From contig CAJQUW010008605.1 in the NCBI GenBank assembly GCA_907163375.1, positions 124,001 through 188,000 of the forward strand: 64,000 bases of DNA, given 5' to 3'. The translations under genes were made by a program, and so were the position numbers. Origin of the DNA: Prostheceraeus crozeri (Eukaryota; Platyhelminthes; Polycladida; Euryleptidae). Below the pieces are notes generated by a model, which saw nothing but the letters and a program-made list of their open reading frames with translations, was not told where the DNA came from and searched no databases. Below, in pieces: positions 12,025-23,401 of the stretch; within the stretch, counting starts at the first letter, position 1, and each line of letters opens with the position of its first letter.

Positions 12025-12885
12025 CTCCAAAACTTTAAAGGCTTGTAACTTTGCTTCTGCAAGTCCGTTTGACTTGATTCAAAAAAGGTTCGGTTGCTAT
12101 TGACCTGCCCTAAGTGATTAACTACTTATAAAATTTCATACGTAGTGCTAAAAAGTTGAAAAATTTAAATTCACTAGTTTTGGAGGTGTTCTGGGGTTTT
12201 CGACCCTGCTGAAGTCAATGAAAGGATTTTTAGTGAAGTCTGAGCCAGTCTTCTCATGTTACAAGCAGCTTTTCACTAAAAGTGAGCAAGGCACGGAGAG
12301 TTTTGCTGTAATATTCCACTGACAGGGTGTTCCTTCGGGACGGCGGACGATGCCGTAGTGATAAGTGTGGCAAGGGAGTGTGTCATAGTTTAGACCGAAA
12401 CCGCTGGGGCAACTCGTCTCATGTTGGGCATTTGACACAGTTCTCAACGTAGCACTTTGAACGCCAATCGGTTGAGTCTTAGCTATCTTGTCATGGGTGG
12501 CCTCTAAACATCTCCATTGCAAAACGCTGGTGAATCAAGCTCTCTACGGCTTGCGATCAAGCTGATCAAAACAACGACTTGCCAGCCTCCTGTAAATAAC
12601 TCCACCGCTTTTCATGTCTGGCGATCAAGTCATGGACGGTGCAAGTCACGGAGATTTTCGGTGTCATACTTCCTGTGTGTGGGCGTTCTTTCGAGACAGC
12701 GGTGAAGTCCGTAGCGATGAGTACTGCACGGGACGTGGGCAATGGTAATCCTTGTGAAACCTCTCTGCGTCATGTTTCCAAGTGGTTGCCTTTCGTCTCA
12801 ACGTTGTACTCTGACCGCCAAGGCGACATTTAGATATCTGCCACAGGTTACCTCATAAAATCTCCATTGCACTTTTCTCCCGACA
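12025..12885 (+). other. ~860 bp present only in the left arm
   Basis: Left and right arms align up to GTCTCCAGGCCA and again from GACAGTTGGCCAAGCATG. The intervening sequence is absent from the right arm, which instead has a ~20-bp filler with a repeated CGACAGTT. No convincing gene is seen in it. Most simply a deletion in the right arm. Confidence 0.7.
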
Positions 12886-13069
12886 GTTGGCCAAGCATGT
12901 GAGAATGAACCATCAGTTCTTCTTGTCTCTATCACGGAGACGAAATGATGAATGGAATGAAGGGAGGACATTCATGCGCCACACGCAACACATCACAGAT
13001 TTCTCTCTTCGCTAATGAACAAGGTCTTGTCAGTGTTGTCAGAAACTTTATCATGGTTTGTAAAAGCAA

Positions 13070-13990
13070 AGTTTAGTATAGTCAAATATTTTTACTGTAA
13101 CACAGGTTGATGTATAGTTAGAAAGTTTGATCATTGAAGTTGTATTCGTGACATGTTTTGTAAAGGTTTTGCCGCTACACAGGTTAATGCATGGTTAGAA
13201 AGTTTGATCATGACGTTTATTCGTAAGCATAGTCAGAAACTTTATCATTTTGTACAAACGTTTTATTGCAACACAGGTTGATGTATAGTTAGAAAGTTTG
13301 ATCATGACGTTTATTCGTGAGTGTCATCAGAAAGTGTATCATGGTTTGTAAAAGCAAAGTTTAGTATAGTCAAATATTTTTACTGTAACACAGGTTGATG
13401 TATAGTTAGAAAGTTTGATCATTGAAGTTGTATTCGTAAGTCTAATCAGAAAGTGTATCATGGTTTGTAAAAGCAAAGTTTAGTATAATCAAATATTTTT
13501 ACTGTAACACAGGTTGATGTATAGTTAGAAAGTTTGATCATGACGTTTATTCGTAAGTCTAGTCAGTAACTTAATCATGTTGTACAAAGGTTTTACTGCA
13601 GCATAGGTTGATGTATAGTTAGAAAGTTTGATCATTGAAGTTGTATTCGTAAGTCTAATCAGAAAGTGTATCATGGTTTGTAAAAGCAAAGTTTAGTGTA
13701 GTCAAATATTTTTACTGTAACACAGGTTGATGTATAGTTAGAAAGTTTGATCATGACGTTTATTCGTAAGTCTAGTCAGAAACTTCATCATGTTGTACAA
13801 ATGTTTTACTGCAGCATAGGTTGATGTATAGTTAGAAAGTTTGATCATTGAAGTTGTATTCGTAAGTCTAATCAGAAAGTGTATCATGGTTTGTAAAAGC
13901 AAAGTTTAGTATAGTCAAATATTTTTACTGTAACACAGGTTGATGTATAGTTAGAAAAGTTTGATCATGATGTTTTATGAAACACACATG
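13070..13990 (+). repeat. subterminal tandem repeat array, left arm
   Basis: The phrase GTATAGTTAGAAAGTTTGAT recurs eight times between about 13,110 and 13,945, spaced 93 to 168 bp. It alternates with ATTCGTAAGTCTA and TGTAACACAGG segments. The mirrored array is at about 25,020-25,710. Confidence 0.9.
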
Positions 13991-14583
13991 TCATGAAATG
14001 CAAGTGTTAGTGTAGTCAAATAATATTACCGCAACGCACGTTTGTGAAAATAAAGTTTGATCATTGACGTTCTATGACTGACCGAACCCATCACAGCAGT
14101 AAAAAGTTTTATTGAAAAGGTTTTACTGCACAGTGTAGATTGTCTTGTAACTTACCTTCACAACACTAGAAAGTTTTGTTGAAAAGGTTTTACTGCACAG
14201 TGTAGATTGTCTTGTAACTTACTTTCACAGTGTTAGAAAGTTTTAATGGAGACAGTTGCCAAATGTTTCCCTATTAGAAAATTCAAACTTAATGACTTAG
14301 ATTAGCTTCATCAGGTTTACTAAAAGCAGTTTTCTACTGCAGTAAGACTGAGAGTTTAGAATGTTGTATGAAAACAGTGTTCACCACAGCGCTAGAAAGT
14401 TTTACTGCACTGAGTAGATTGTTTCACACAAGGTCTTATAGTCAGCGTTGAATGTTTTATAAAACCAGATGTTGTTGCAAACGTTGAGTGTGCTTCCATG
14501 ACATTGAATCGTGTGGGTTGTAATGTCCATCATCCAAGGCTAGGCTCCTCTACGCTTGGATTTAGGGTTTTATATTACATGCG

Positions 14584-14880
14584 TTAGCCGTTCGTGTAGA
14601 ATAAGTGAAGCACATGTTTGCTTAAACGTAAATGTTGAAATAAGTTTTGTAAGAAGTCTTCGACAGGTTGTTGTGAAACGTAGCGAACGTTGAAACAAGT
14701 TTTATAAAATGTTTCTGCAGTCACACTCGTTAGGGTACCAGCTTTACTAATCGTGTTGTTTGCCTTTATCAAACTGAATGCGTGTGTTTTGTAAATAAAG
14801 ACAGACAGCGTGTTTGCACTCTGCATCGACAGCATACAAGTATAGACATAACAACCTGTAACGTTGTTAGTCGAATGCAT
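14584..14880 (-). CDS. 98-codon ORF in left arm, unknown
   Basis: ATG-initiated open frame (start MHSTNNVTGCYVY, end HLFYTNG) conserved open in the right arm at 24,112-24,408 with about four amino-acid differences. No known domain, no obvious promoter, and it lies in repeat-rich arm DNA. Arm copies this similar would stay open without selection, so coding status is doubtful. Confidence 0.2.
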   Translation of the reverse strand: MHSTNNVTGCYVYTCMLSMQSANTLSVFIYKTHAFSLIKANNTISKAGTLTSVTAETFYKTCFNVRYVSQQPVEDFLQNLFQHLRLSKHVLHLFYTNG

Positions 14881-15384
14881 ATGAGATAGGAAACATTATG
14901 TGTGAGATGAAAATCAACCTGCTAGATGAAGTGAAACACAAAAGTGTCACAACTAGTTTACGGGAAATAAAGGAGAACTGTGACAACGTTTACCCTCATC
15001 ATAGACAGATGAACATACAAATCTGACATTCAAATGAAAGTCGTAAACATGAACTGTGGTGTAGAAAACTTTATGTCAACAACTTTATGTTGGTAAAACT
15101 TTCATAGATGGCAGGCGTGTTTAAAGCTGATATAAAGACCTATAGAAACGCATAAATCTTAGTTCAACGGCTCGACCCTTGAACTCACACAATGAATACG
15201 TCTGTGTAGAAAACTCATTTGTAGGAAACAGCATTTTCTGTGCGAATGCAGACGATTTAAACATGACATTTAACATGGCTTGCAATAGTCAACACACTGC
15301 CATTCAGAATGTTTATTATAAAACCTATCAGTGAAAAAACCCCTCCTGTGCCCACAAAGAATCATAAGTGCACTCTGACGCCTG

Positions 15385-15545
15385 TTTTTCTCGCTAGCCA
15401 CTCAGCAGATAGAGTAGAACACAAAGATGAGTGACAGCGCAGCCGTTGGGCAATCGTCTGTCGCGCTAGCCCCTCAGCAGATAGAGTAGAACACAAAGAT
15501 GAATGACAGCGCAGCCGGTGGGCAATCGTCTGCCACATGAAACAG
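15385..15545 (+). repeat. ~79-bp tandem repeat, two copies
   Basis: Each unit contains CAGATAGAGTAGAACACAAA, GACAGCGCAGCCG and GGGCAATCGTCTG. The right arm has three copies (23,402-23,625), so the arms differ in copy number. Confidence 0.9.
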
Positions 15546-15780
15546 AGAGCTATCGCATCTGTCCCAGGATGCAGGAACATATCGTAGCACCCAGCTGATT
15601 CCCGCCTAGCTCATTGCTATCGCAACGGAAGAGAGATTCACGCGATGAATGAATCTAAGTTTGTTGAGTGGCTGAGGATGGCAGTCAATAAAAATATGTC
15701 TTCCCTTTTTTTCCTCCAACCATAAGTTTAGAGCAATATGATTGCGCGAACCAGACATTTGAAAGGCTGCATCATTCTCA

Positions 15781-15787
15781 TATAAAG
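15781..15787 (+). promoter_or_regulatory. TATA box before acidic ORF
   Basis: TATAAAG lies 31 bases upstream of the ATG at 15,818. A start site 25-30 bases downstream of TATA would leave a leader of only a few bases, so translation may begin from a very short leader or at a later ATG. Confidence 0.45.
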
Positions 15788-15817
15788 CAGAGTCACTTCC
15801 ATTTTACTATCTTAATC

Positions 15818-16291
15818 ATGTCTGAGAAGCCAACAGCGTGCGTGATACCTTTTCGCATCATACACCGCGGAGAGGAATTCCACAGTGACATCTATGGTGA
15901 GGATATCACTGTGGAATTTGTGAAGTACTATTCTTACTTCACCCTGCATGAAGATGTTAGCCGACGAGTACGACAAGAGGCCGAGACGGTGGCAAATGAC
16001 GCCGAGATGGTGGGGAGCGAGGCCGAGATGTTAACCAGCGAGAGCGAGACGGTCGAAATCGAGGACATGGAAAGTGAGGACTCGGAAAGTGATAACATGG
16101 AAAGTGAGGACATGGAAAGTGTGGATGTGATATCGTATGATGAAGTAAGAGTTGTACACTTGCATACGAATGGCTGTCATCTCAACTCGTTCATGTTTTC
16201 TTTCAGTGATGGAGTGAGTGATGGGCGTTCTTTAGTTCATAAAATCATCATGCACACATACAGCACACTGTTTCACCACATTTCCTCGTGA
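15818..16291 (+). CDS. acidic 157-residue protein of the 17 kb element
   Basis: ATG frame just inside the left arm. Residues 1-45 (start MSEKPTACVIPFRIIHRGEE) look globular. Residues ~50-110 are strongly acidic with repeated (E/D)ME(S/T)ED-type units, and the C-terminus (HLHTNGCHLNSFMFSFSDG) is again mixed. No signal peptide, membrane segment or known catalytic motif is visible. The acidic tract may serve nuclear protein interaction, but that is a guess. It is transcribed away from the left arm, opposite in strand to the coiled-coil gene. The end could instead be an intron: the acidic repeat zone stops abruptly. Confidence 0.45.
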   Translation: MSEKPTACVIPFRIIHRGEEFHSDIYGEDITVEFVKYYSYFTLHEDVSRRVRQEAETVANDAEMVGSEAEMLTSESETVEIEDMESEDSESDNMESEDMESVDVISYDEVRVVHLHTNGCHLNSFMFSFSDGVSDGRSLVHKIIMHTYSTLFHHISS

Positions 16292-16559
16292 ATGCATCAT
16301 GAGTTCTTATAAGAACTTCCTTCTAATGCAGCTAAAGCGGTCCCAAGCCCGCCACACATCTTCGGATATGGAATGCAGAGGGGAAGGATATATGAAGAAT
16401 GGAATGAAATGGGAGGACACTCTTGCGCCACATGAAGCCACAAACACATTTCTATCTTCATTAAGATGACATTCAATCACTTGAATTCTAATGTGACCTA
16501 ATCCTTAGATCTCAGTACAGTCAACTCTCTAACGTGCTTGTTAAACCTATTATCTCTAA

Positions 16560-17560
16560 CTTTACAAACACTGAAAGGATTCTAACATGATTTCAAACTT
16601 TACAAACATCAACTTTATTTCTAGCGTTACAAACAATGAAGTGAATCTGACTTCTTTTAAATTTCACCTATCTTACAAACAGCGACATGGTTATAACTTT
16701 ATTTCTAACTTTACAAACAGTGACATGTTCTTGACTTTATTTTATACTTCGCCTATCTTACAAACACTGAAAGGATTCTAACATGATTTCAAACTTTACA
16801 AACATCAACTTTATTTTTAACGTTACAAACAGTGAAATGCTTGTGACACTATTTTATACTTTACCTATCTTGCCAACACTGAAATGATTCTGATATTATT
16901 CCTAACTTTACAAACAGTGACATGGTCTTGACTTTATTTTATACTTCGACTATCTTACAAACACTGAAAGGATTCTAACATGATTTCAAACTTTACAAAC
17001 ATCAACCTTATTTCTAACGTTACAAACAGTGAAATGCTTGTGACACTATTTTATACTTTACCTATCTTGCAAACACTGAAATGATTCTGATATTATTCCT
17101 AACTTTACAAACAGTGACATGGTCTTGACTTTATTTTATACTTCGCCTATCTTACAAACACTGAAAGGATTCTAACATGATTTCAAACTTTACAAACATC
17201 AACTTTATTTTTAGCTTTGCAAACAGTGAAGTGAATCTGACTTCATTTATATTTCATCTATCTTACAAACAGCGACATGGTGATAACTTTATTTCTAACT
17301 TTACAAACATCAACTTTATTTCTAGCTTTACAAACAGTGAAGTGAATCTGACTTCATTTATATTTCATCTATCTTACAAGCAGCGACATGGCGATAACTT
17401 TATTTCTAACTTTACAAAAATCAACTATATTTCTAGCTTTACAAACAGTGAAGTGAATCTGACTTCATTTATATTTCACCTATCTTACAAACAGCGACAT
17501 GGTGATAACTTTATTTCTAACTTTACAAAAAGTAAAATGTTCGTAACTTTATTACTCAGT
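16560..17560 (+). repeat. AT-rich tandem array in the loop
   Basis: A ~197-bp higher-order unit beginning ATTCTAACATGATTTCAAAC recurs at about 16,580, 16,775, 16,972 and 17,172. It is built from shorter ACTTTACAAACA-type modules. The same repeats, same orientation, occur at 21,050-21,410. Frames through it (SNFTN... repeats) are by-products of the array. Confidence 0.85.
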
Positions 17561-18923
17561 CAATCCACTCTATTGAAACGACAGGAAAACGACACAGTAT
17601 GTACATGATATGTTATTGAAACCCACACAGCTTTTTTGTTATACTACCAATTCATTTCATGTCCTCTATCCTATACACTCAAAATCTGCAACGACATTTA
17701 TTCTATTACACCTGAAATCTATTGACATGTGATACATTACATTAAATCTTCGATATCAAATACTATCATGAAACAACTAGCAGTACCTGACTCTAAACAT
17801 GCACTGATTCCCACATTGATGACATTAGTAATTTTTCTATCATGTGTGACTACATGCTCATCAATATGAAAGGCTTGCAGTGACCTAACTCTTAATGTGT
17901 CCATGTCAAGCTTTTGGAAATAACTTTTCATGTACAGTTGACATACAATCAATTTCAACGGATGCTCCAGTCATAGCATGTTATTCCTGCTTTCGCACTC
18001 ATGGTGTCATGCTGCATCAACAAGTTGCCTCTATCTTACTTTTACATGAATAAACCAAACGCCCTGATGCTATATGATTATGGCTCGATATGCTATTGTT
18101 GTTTCTTTTAACTATGTTACTGATTCAAACAGTTAATTACACTACCTATTCATTAAACTTTGCAATCTCAATCTTTGCTTTCATCGAATATGAACCTCTA
18201 ATTTACATACAACAACTATGATATGTGTTCTATCTTATACACTCAACCAGTAGAAACATTCATTCTGTTACATCCATGAACATGATGTGATAAAATTCAC
18301 ATCATCTCAAAACCCTTTAACAGCGCTTGTCTTCAAACATATTCTGAATGCCATACAGCTTGTTTGTTACACTACCAATTCATTTCAATGTGAGGTAATC
18401 TTGTATAACTCATTTCATGTAACACAACTTTTCACTTTAATTATTCCCAGAATGTTACTGCATTGGTCTCAACACAATCCCTACAATGTATTCTAACACT
18501 CTAATCACTGTGCAATGACTGTTGTGAATTGTACCGCATTCATGTACATGACCCAGACTTGTAAATTCCTGTTACTCAGGTGTGAGAAGGTTATGAGAAC
18601 CTAAGATGCTTCAGCGGTCAATTTACACGAGTAACATTTGATGCTTTCATGTCTAGTGACATGTATGAGTTACTTCATCACTCTAGTTTAATGGAGACTT
18701 TGATTATTCATTCTTAGCTCGCTGAAGATGAGTGTTTTAAAATCATCACACTGTGAAGAGAGATTGCAAACTAATGAAGATAGAAATTTGATATCGGTAT
18801 ACGTTTGGCGTGTAAGTGGCCATCCTTTCATCTCTTTCATCAATTTTCAACCCATCCTCTGAATTCAACGGGCTCGGAACCGTCAGAAAGTGAAAACACT
18901 TTTTGGCCTCATCATGGGTAGCC
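17561..18923. other. loop DNA with no recognised gene
   Basis: AT-rich sequence with scattered CATTCATTTC and TTACACTACC phrases repeated imperfectly (for example near 17,640 and 18,370, and again near 21,480). No convincing coding frame, RNA gene or regulatory element was seen. Confidence 0.4.
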
Positions 18924-20161
18924 TCATAAAGGCTGCTTGGGACATTCACTAGCCTCATGAAGGCTGTTTGTGGCGTTCTCCGACTCCTCTCTACTTTTGC
19001 TCGAAGATGTCTGTAAGAAAGAAAAAATGGTGTTAGAGTTGATTGAGAGGCAATGACGTTCGAGTAACTTACTAGGAATTTTCCTCTTCACTTTTCTCAC
19101 TGAAAAATCATGCAGTCGACCGTCTACCACCATACTGATATAAATGCAGGTAACCCCACCTCCGTCGTAGCACTCCTGCGTGGTGTTTGAATCATTTGTA
19201 CCAGTAGGCACGTCACATACTTGGTTTCTGTAGATTGGCAGGTGTACCTCTACGTCTCTTCTCTTCATTTCCTTGTTGATGTCTTCAGCCTTACTAGGGC
19301 TCCTCTTCAGGTCATGATTTTCTTCTCTCATCCCTTGACAGTTCCTCTCTATCACACCAAGTCTGGTAGCCTCCTGCCTCTGATGATTCAACTCGGATAG
19401 TACATGTACCTCCTCATAAGCCATCTCCTTCTCCTTCCATTCCCGCCTCTCTTTCATTAATGTTACCTCTCTCTTCTGCAGCTGTAATACTTCCTCCTGT
19501 AAGATTTTCACCGTTCCCACTTTAATTTCTAGTTTGGCTATGTCCTGCACCATCTCTTTATTTTGTCTATTCACGGCCTCATAGCGATCTTTGAGCAGCA
19601 TGTAATGGACTTGCTGTGATGCCTTCGCCTTCAACTCATCTCTATCTAGAGCTCTTGTTTGTTCGCGTATACCACCTTTCTTTGGCGTGGAAGTGTTAAG
19701 TGGCTCCTCTACATGTTCAGATGCACGCTCAGATACATGTTCAGATTCCTGTTTACCACTCATGAAAACAGCTCTCACCTCCTGTACTTCCCCTTCCTCC
19801 TCACTGCTGCTTGTATTGCTGAGGAAATGATCGCTCCCATCATCATCCAAGTCGACAATGTGTCTTACAGCCGCCATCTCCTCCTGCCTTCGTCTATACA
19901 AGTCATCAAAACCACTTTTTGAAGTGGCAGTTAGAAATAGAAGCACTAGGACACTGGTCATGTCTTTTCCAAAATTCGACAAAGTCAGAGTCTGCTTCCA
20001 CAGCATGATGGACACATGTCTTTATTTCAAAGACCTTCTTATGCTCCCCAATGTGTTCCACCTGTCTCAAGTGCTTTTTGTATTCGGTCCCTCTGTATAC
20101 GTTATCGCATGAACATCTTGTGACGCTGTAGCGCGAAGACTTTGATAAAACCATGTTAAAA
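18924..20161 (-). CDS. coiled-coil protein with N-terminal Cys/His cluster; +1 frame change
   Basis: On the complement an exon starts after TCTTGCAG (acceptor at 20,162-20,164) with ATG at 20,154. The first 82-codon frame has a Cys-x-Cys-x12-His-x4-His cluster (CSCDNVYRG, HLRQVEHIGEH), like a degenerate zinc finger. It meets TGA right after TTT at about 19,906-19,911. A +1 shift there gives a long frame with an acidic Ser-rich stretch (DLDDDGSDHF, SSSEEEGEVQEV) and ~150 residues of heptad-like coiled coil (QLQKREVTLMKERREWKEKE). A 62-base intron with GTAAGT and TTTCTTACAG (19,011-19,072) would end the protein at 18,991; unspliced it runs to 18,924. Family unknown; a DNA-binding, self-associating protein of the element is plausible. 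The frame change may be mutation, sequence error or programmed. Confidence 0.55.
19011..19072 (-). other. predicted 62-bp intron
   Basis: Donor CTA|GTAAGT and acceptor TTTCTTTCTTACAG|AC on the complement, with a pyrimidine-rich tract. It contains no in-frame stop, so reading through is also possible. Splicing changes the C-terminus to a short ending before TAG at 18,991. Confidence 0.55.
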
Positions 20162-21049
20162 CTGCAAGATAAAAGTTAGTTATTTACTACAGTTCTCACA
20201 AGAAAGCACTGTTTATCAGAGACATGTTTGTAATAAATGGCATAGGACAGACAATGATGGTCCTAACCTTAAGACCCTAGTGTTAGAAAGTGTATCAGTG
20301 ATGTCTGTAAGATCTGACTTTAAATCTGTAACTTAGAACGTTTGGTAGCAAACGTCAGACGACTCACCGTTGAAAGGAGGAAACAGGAGTGACATTGGGT
20401 AGGGAGAAGCGCCTTACATACTTCTCTCTCACAAAGACATAATATGCCAATGTCCAAATTTGGTCATGTCTCCTTCAAACGATTTCATCTCGCCATACTT
20501 GGAATCTCAACCGCTGATTTTCCTCACTGACGCAGGGAGTCAAGATTGCCATTAATGGACAATCTCGCTTCGTTGTGACTGAAGGGGAATGACGCTCGGC
20601 TCACGCTTTGTGACAGCGATCTCTTTATCCTGAGTGGCAAGTTTGTATGAACCTCAAGTGAACTGAATGTATACGAAGATGAAAAGATGAAAAGATTGAA
20701 TAGTTCCTAGCGTGTGATAAAATAGATGGAATGACCAACGTACAGATGCTCACAATGATACTTAGGGGCTTCATACCATTTGAATGTTTTCTTATATCAT
20801 GCTCACTTTCGAAGAGCTTTGATTCAATGGTTCATTTGAAGGATGCTTGTAAAGTTCAATACTGAATTCCCATGACATTTCAATTTTATGTGTTTATAGA
20901 AGTGTATAAGCTTTCACTGGACTCGCATCGTCTTATAAAGTGTTCGTTTACGCAGTGCATGAAGTTATATCTCTCAATGACGTTGAACTCAATCTCTATC
21001 TCACACACACACACATTGTCACTTTGACCATGACTGGAATACAGTTCTT

Positions 21050-21410
21050 ACACATGAACTTTATTTCTAACGTTACAAATACTGAAAGGATTCTAACATT
21101 ATTTTATAGGTCCCCTATCTTACAAACACTGAAAGGATTCTAACATGATTTCAAACTTTACAAACATCAACTTTATTTTTAACGTTACAAACAGTGAAAT
21201 GCTTGTAACACTATTTTATACTTTACCTATCTTACTAACACTGAAATGATTCTGACAAAATTCCTAACTTACAAACAGTGAGATGACCACGACTTTATTT
21301 TATACTTCGCCTATCTTGCAAACACTGAAAGGATTCTGATATTACTCCTAACGTTACAAACAGTAAAATGGTTGTAACTTCATTACTAAGTCAATCCACT
21401 GTGTTTGAAG
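21050..21410 (+). repeat. AT-rich tandem array, second block in the loop
   Basis: Same modules and same orientation as 16,560-17,560 (AACGTTACAAACAGTGAAAT, CTTACAAACACTGAAAGGAT). It lies on the other side of the coiled-coil gene, so that gene is bracketed by direct repeats. Confidence 0.8.
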
Positions 21411-22790
21411 CCCAACTTTATGTGAAAAGAAACGACACAGTATGTACATGATATGTTATTGAAACCCACACAGCTTTTTGTTACACTAACAGTTCAGTTC
21501 AATGTGAGCTAGTCTTGTACCACTCATTCATACGACATAACTTTCACTTTATTTCTTCCTGTAATGTTACTACTATGTGTTCTAAACTTTATGAGTTCGC
21601 TTTCACTTCTATCTCACACTTTCTTCATCATCTAACCAAGTGAATGACATTGATGATACATTATCTGACTAAACGCATTGAGTCACATTCTACACAAACA
21701 GATATTACTAACATGGATCATATAAAACGCTACGTCTTGTCATAGGGTTGACTATGTTATGGTCTTAGTGATTTATCTATGTAACTTGCACTTTTAAAAG
21801 GCTAAATCCTTAAATCTTAACACATGGACACCTATCCTATGGATTTAGGAGTTTTGCTGTATAATTTAGTAAACTTATGTCTCTGTCAGCATACGACTTT
21901 TAAAATACAACACTGACTGATGAATGATGTTCATATAGTCCTAGCTTGGATAACAAGAAACTTTCCTGCGTTGACTATTGCATATTTTCCTCATCAACTC
22001 TTTACACACTTATGATTCCAATCACTAAGTTACATACAACGCTTCTATTGAACATGTATCAATCACCTTTCAGCTGACCACATCAAATGTAAAGTGTATG
22101 AGCATGTAACTATCTCTCATCAATGATATGAAATCTGTCTTTTCACTACGAAAATAAAGTCTTGCCTTCAAAGTCATTTTATAAAGCGAACATATGCATC
22201 ACGTATTCTACACTAAAAGAGATCGTTCATTTGTGTTATCCAAAGTCCTAAGTCCCTAACTCCAATGGTAGGTAACCCTACCCCTTAGATGATGAACTTT
22301 AGCAATTTAGCTATGTCATTCACCAATGGCTAAGTTAGTAAATGCATGTATACACTCTACAACAACAGTTATCATTGATGTATGTTATAAAAAACGCTAA
22401 ATCTCTAAGTCCAACCGTCACTGTCATTGCCTGCATTACTACATTATACAACATGTTGCTCTGATGATTCTTCCACCACCCTTACTATTTCCATTTGAGG
22501 GGTAGTGAAGAAATAAATTCATGACTTCAGGTCAAAACCTCTCTCTACACACGTTTATATTTCACACCATGTAAAAGATCCTTGCTACTTATCATAGGGG
22601 CTTTAGAACTTTAAACATGATGATTTCATGGCAGTTAGATCTTTGAAGATGTGTGTTGGACAAGTTTAACACTTGTCATGAAGTTGCGTTCTCATCAGAT
22701 GAATTTAATAAGAGCTTCTTCATTTTCTAAGAAAGATAGAGATCCTTGAATCTAGTGTTTGTGTGTGGCACAGTCTGTAACTTTTCTTTG
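21411..22790. other. loop DNA with no recognised gene
   Basis: AT-rich. Several CCCTAAATC/CTTAAATC-like phrases recur imperfectly. No coding frame with conserved features was found. Confidence 0.35.
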
Positions 22791-22798
22791 TCAATAGG

Positions 22799-23080
22799 AT
22801 GGCCTCCAACGAATTGGTGACCGGGCCCTCGGAAGGACCGATGGAATACTTCGATTACTCGAAGTATTCCGGACGCTGATTTCTCAGCAACGCCAGATAT
22901 TCTAGCGCCATATCCCTAAATAAAGGGTTCTCCACAAGCTCATGTGGAATAAGATGGACGGGGCAGCGAATTGCTTAGCCTTTCTCTGCCTGCAAAGCAG
23001 CCGGAAGAAAGACTTTCCCCATCTTCACTCTGCATCCACAGCGGAGCTCAAGGGTTCGGCTCATGTCAAAGAAAGCGATA
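22799..23080. other. GC-rich structured block, possible small gene
   Basis: A block much richer in GC than its surroundings. On the plus strand a 26-codon frame starts at 22,799 after AATAG and stops at 22,879. On the minus strand 39 open codons (22,974 to 22,855) read PHELVENPLFRDMALEYLAL then LRNQRPEYFE and stop; this looks more protein-like and could be a 3' terminal exon. A perfect 12-bp hairpin overlaps the minus-strand stop. I cannot name the product. A retroelement fragment is an alternative. Confidence 0.35.
22843..22870. other. perfect 12-bp stem-loop
   Basis: GGAATACTTCGA, loop TTAC, then TCGAAGTATTCC. A second small stem (GCTGA, loop TTTC, TCAGC) follows at 22,875-22,888. It might be an RNA structure or a protein-binding palindrome. 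Confidence 0.8.
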
Positions 23081-23401
23081 TCGAACGACATTGCTTCAAA
23101 CGACTTGTAATTGATGAATGAGTGTAAACGTCTCCCTTATTTTATTATATTTCTCCCACATTTTTGTAACTGGCTAGCAAGACATTGAAGAATTGAACAA
23201 ATCGGCAGTGTCCATGCTTTAGCAGCAAATGGTTTCTTGCGCGCGCAGAGTGCACAGTAATGAATTGTCAACGTGAAAATCCTTTCAGCCGCCCACGATA
23301 ATCTCTCCGACGCGATTGCAATGAGCTGTGTTTGAATCAGCTAGATGCTACGATACGTTCCTGCATCCTGGGACAGATGCGATAGCTCTCTGTTTCATGT
23401 G

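Larger units (their letters stand above)
10448..15650 (+). repeat. left inverted arm of the 17 kb element
   Basis: Reverse-complement match to 23,296-27,441, fading at about 15,650. In order it holds a G-rich subterminal zone with diverged ~320-bp repeats (10,810-11,750), a segment of ~860 bp missing from the other arm (about 12,025-12,885), an array of 93-168 bp repeats (13,070-13,990) and two copies of a ~79-bp repeat (15,385-15,545). Confidence 0.9.

Noticed and set aside
13070-13990. Regular repeats considered as a CRISPR-like array
   Set aside because: Animal DNA, spacing varies from 93 to 168 bp, and the intervening segments are themselves repeated, not unique spacers.
16560-17608. 143-codon frame with repeated SNFTN / HLSYKQRHG units as a repeat protein
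   Set aside because: It follows the DNA tandem array; the related array at 21,050-21,410 does not keep the frame open.
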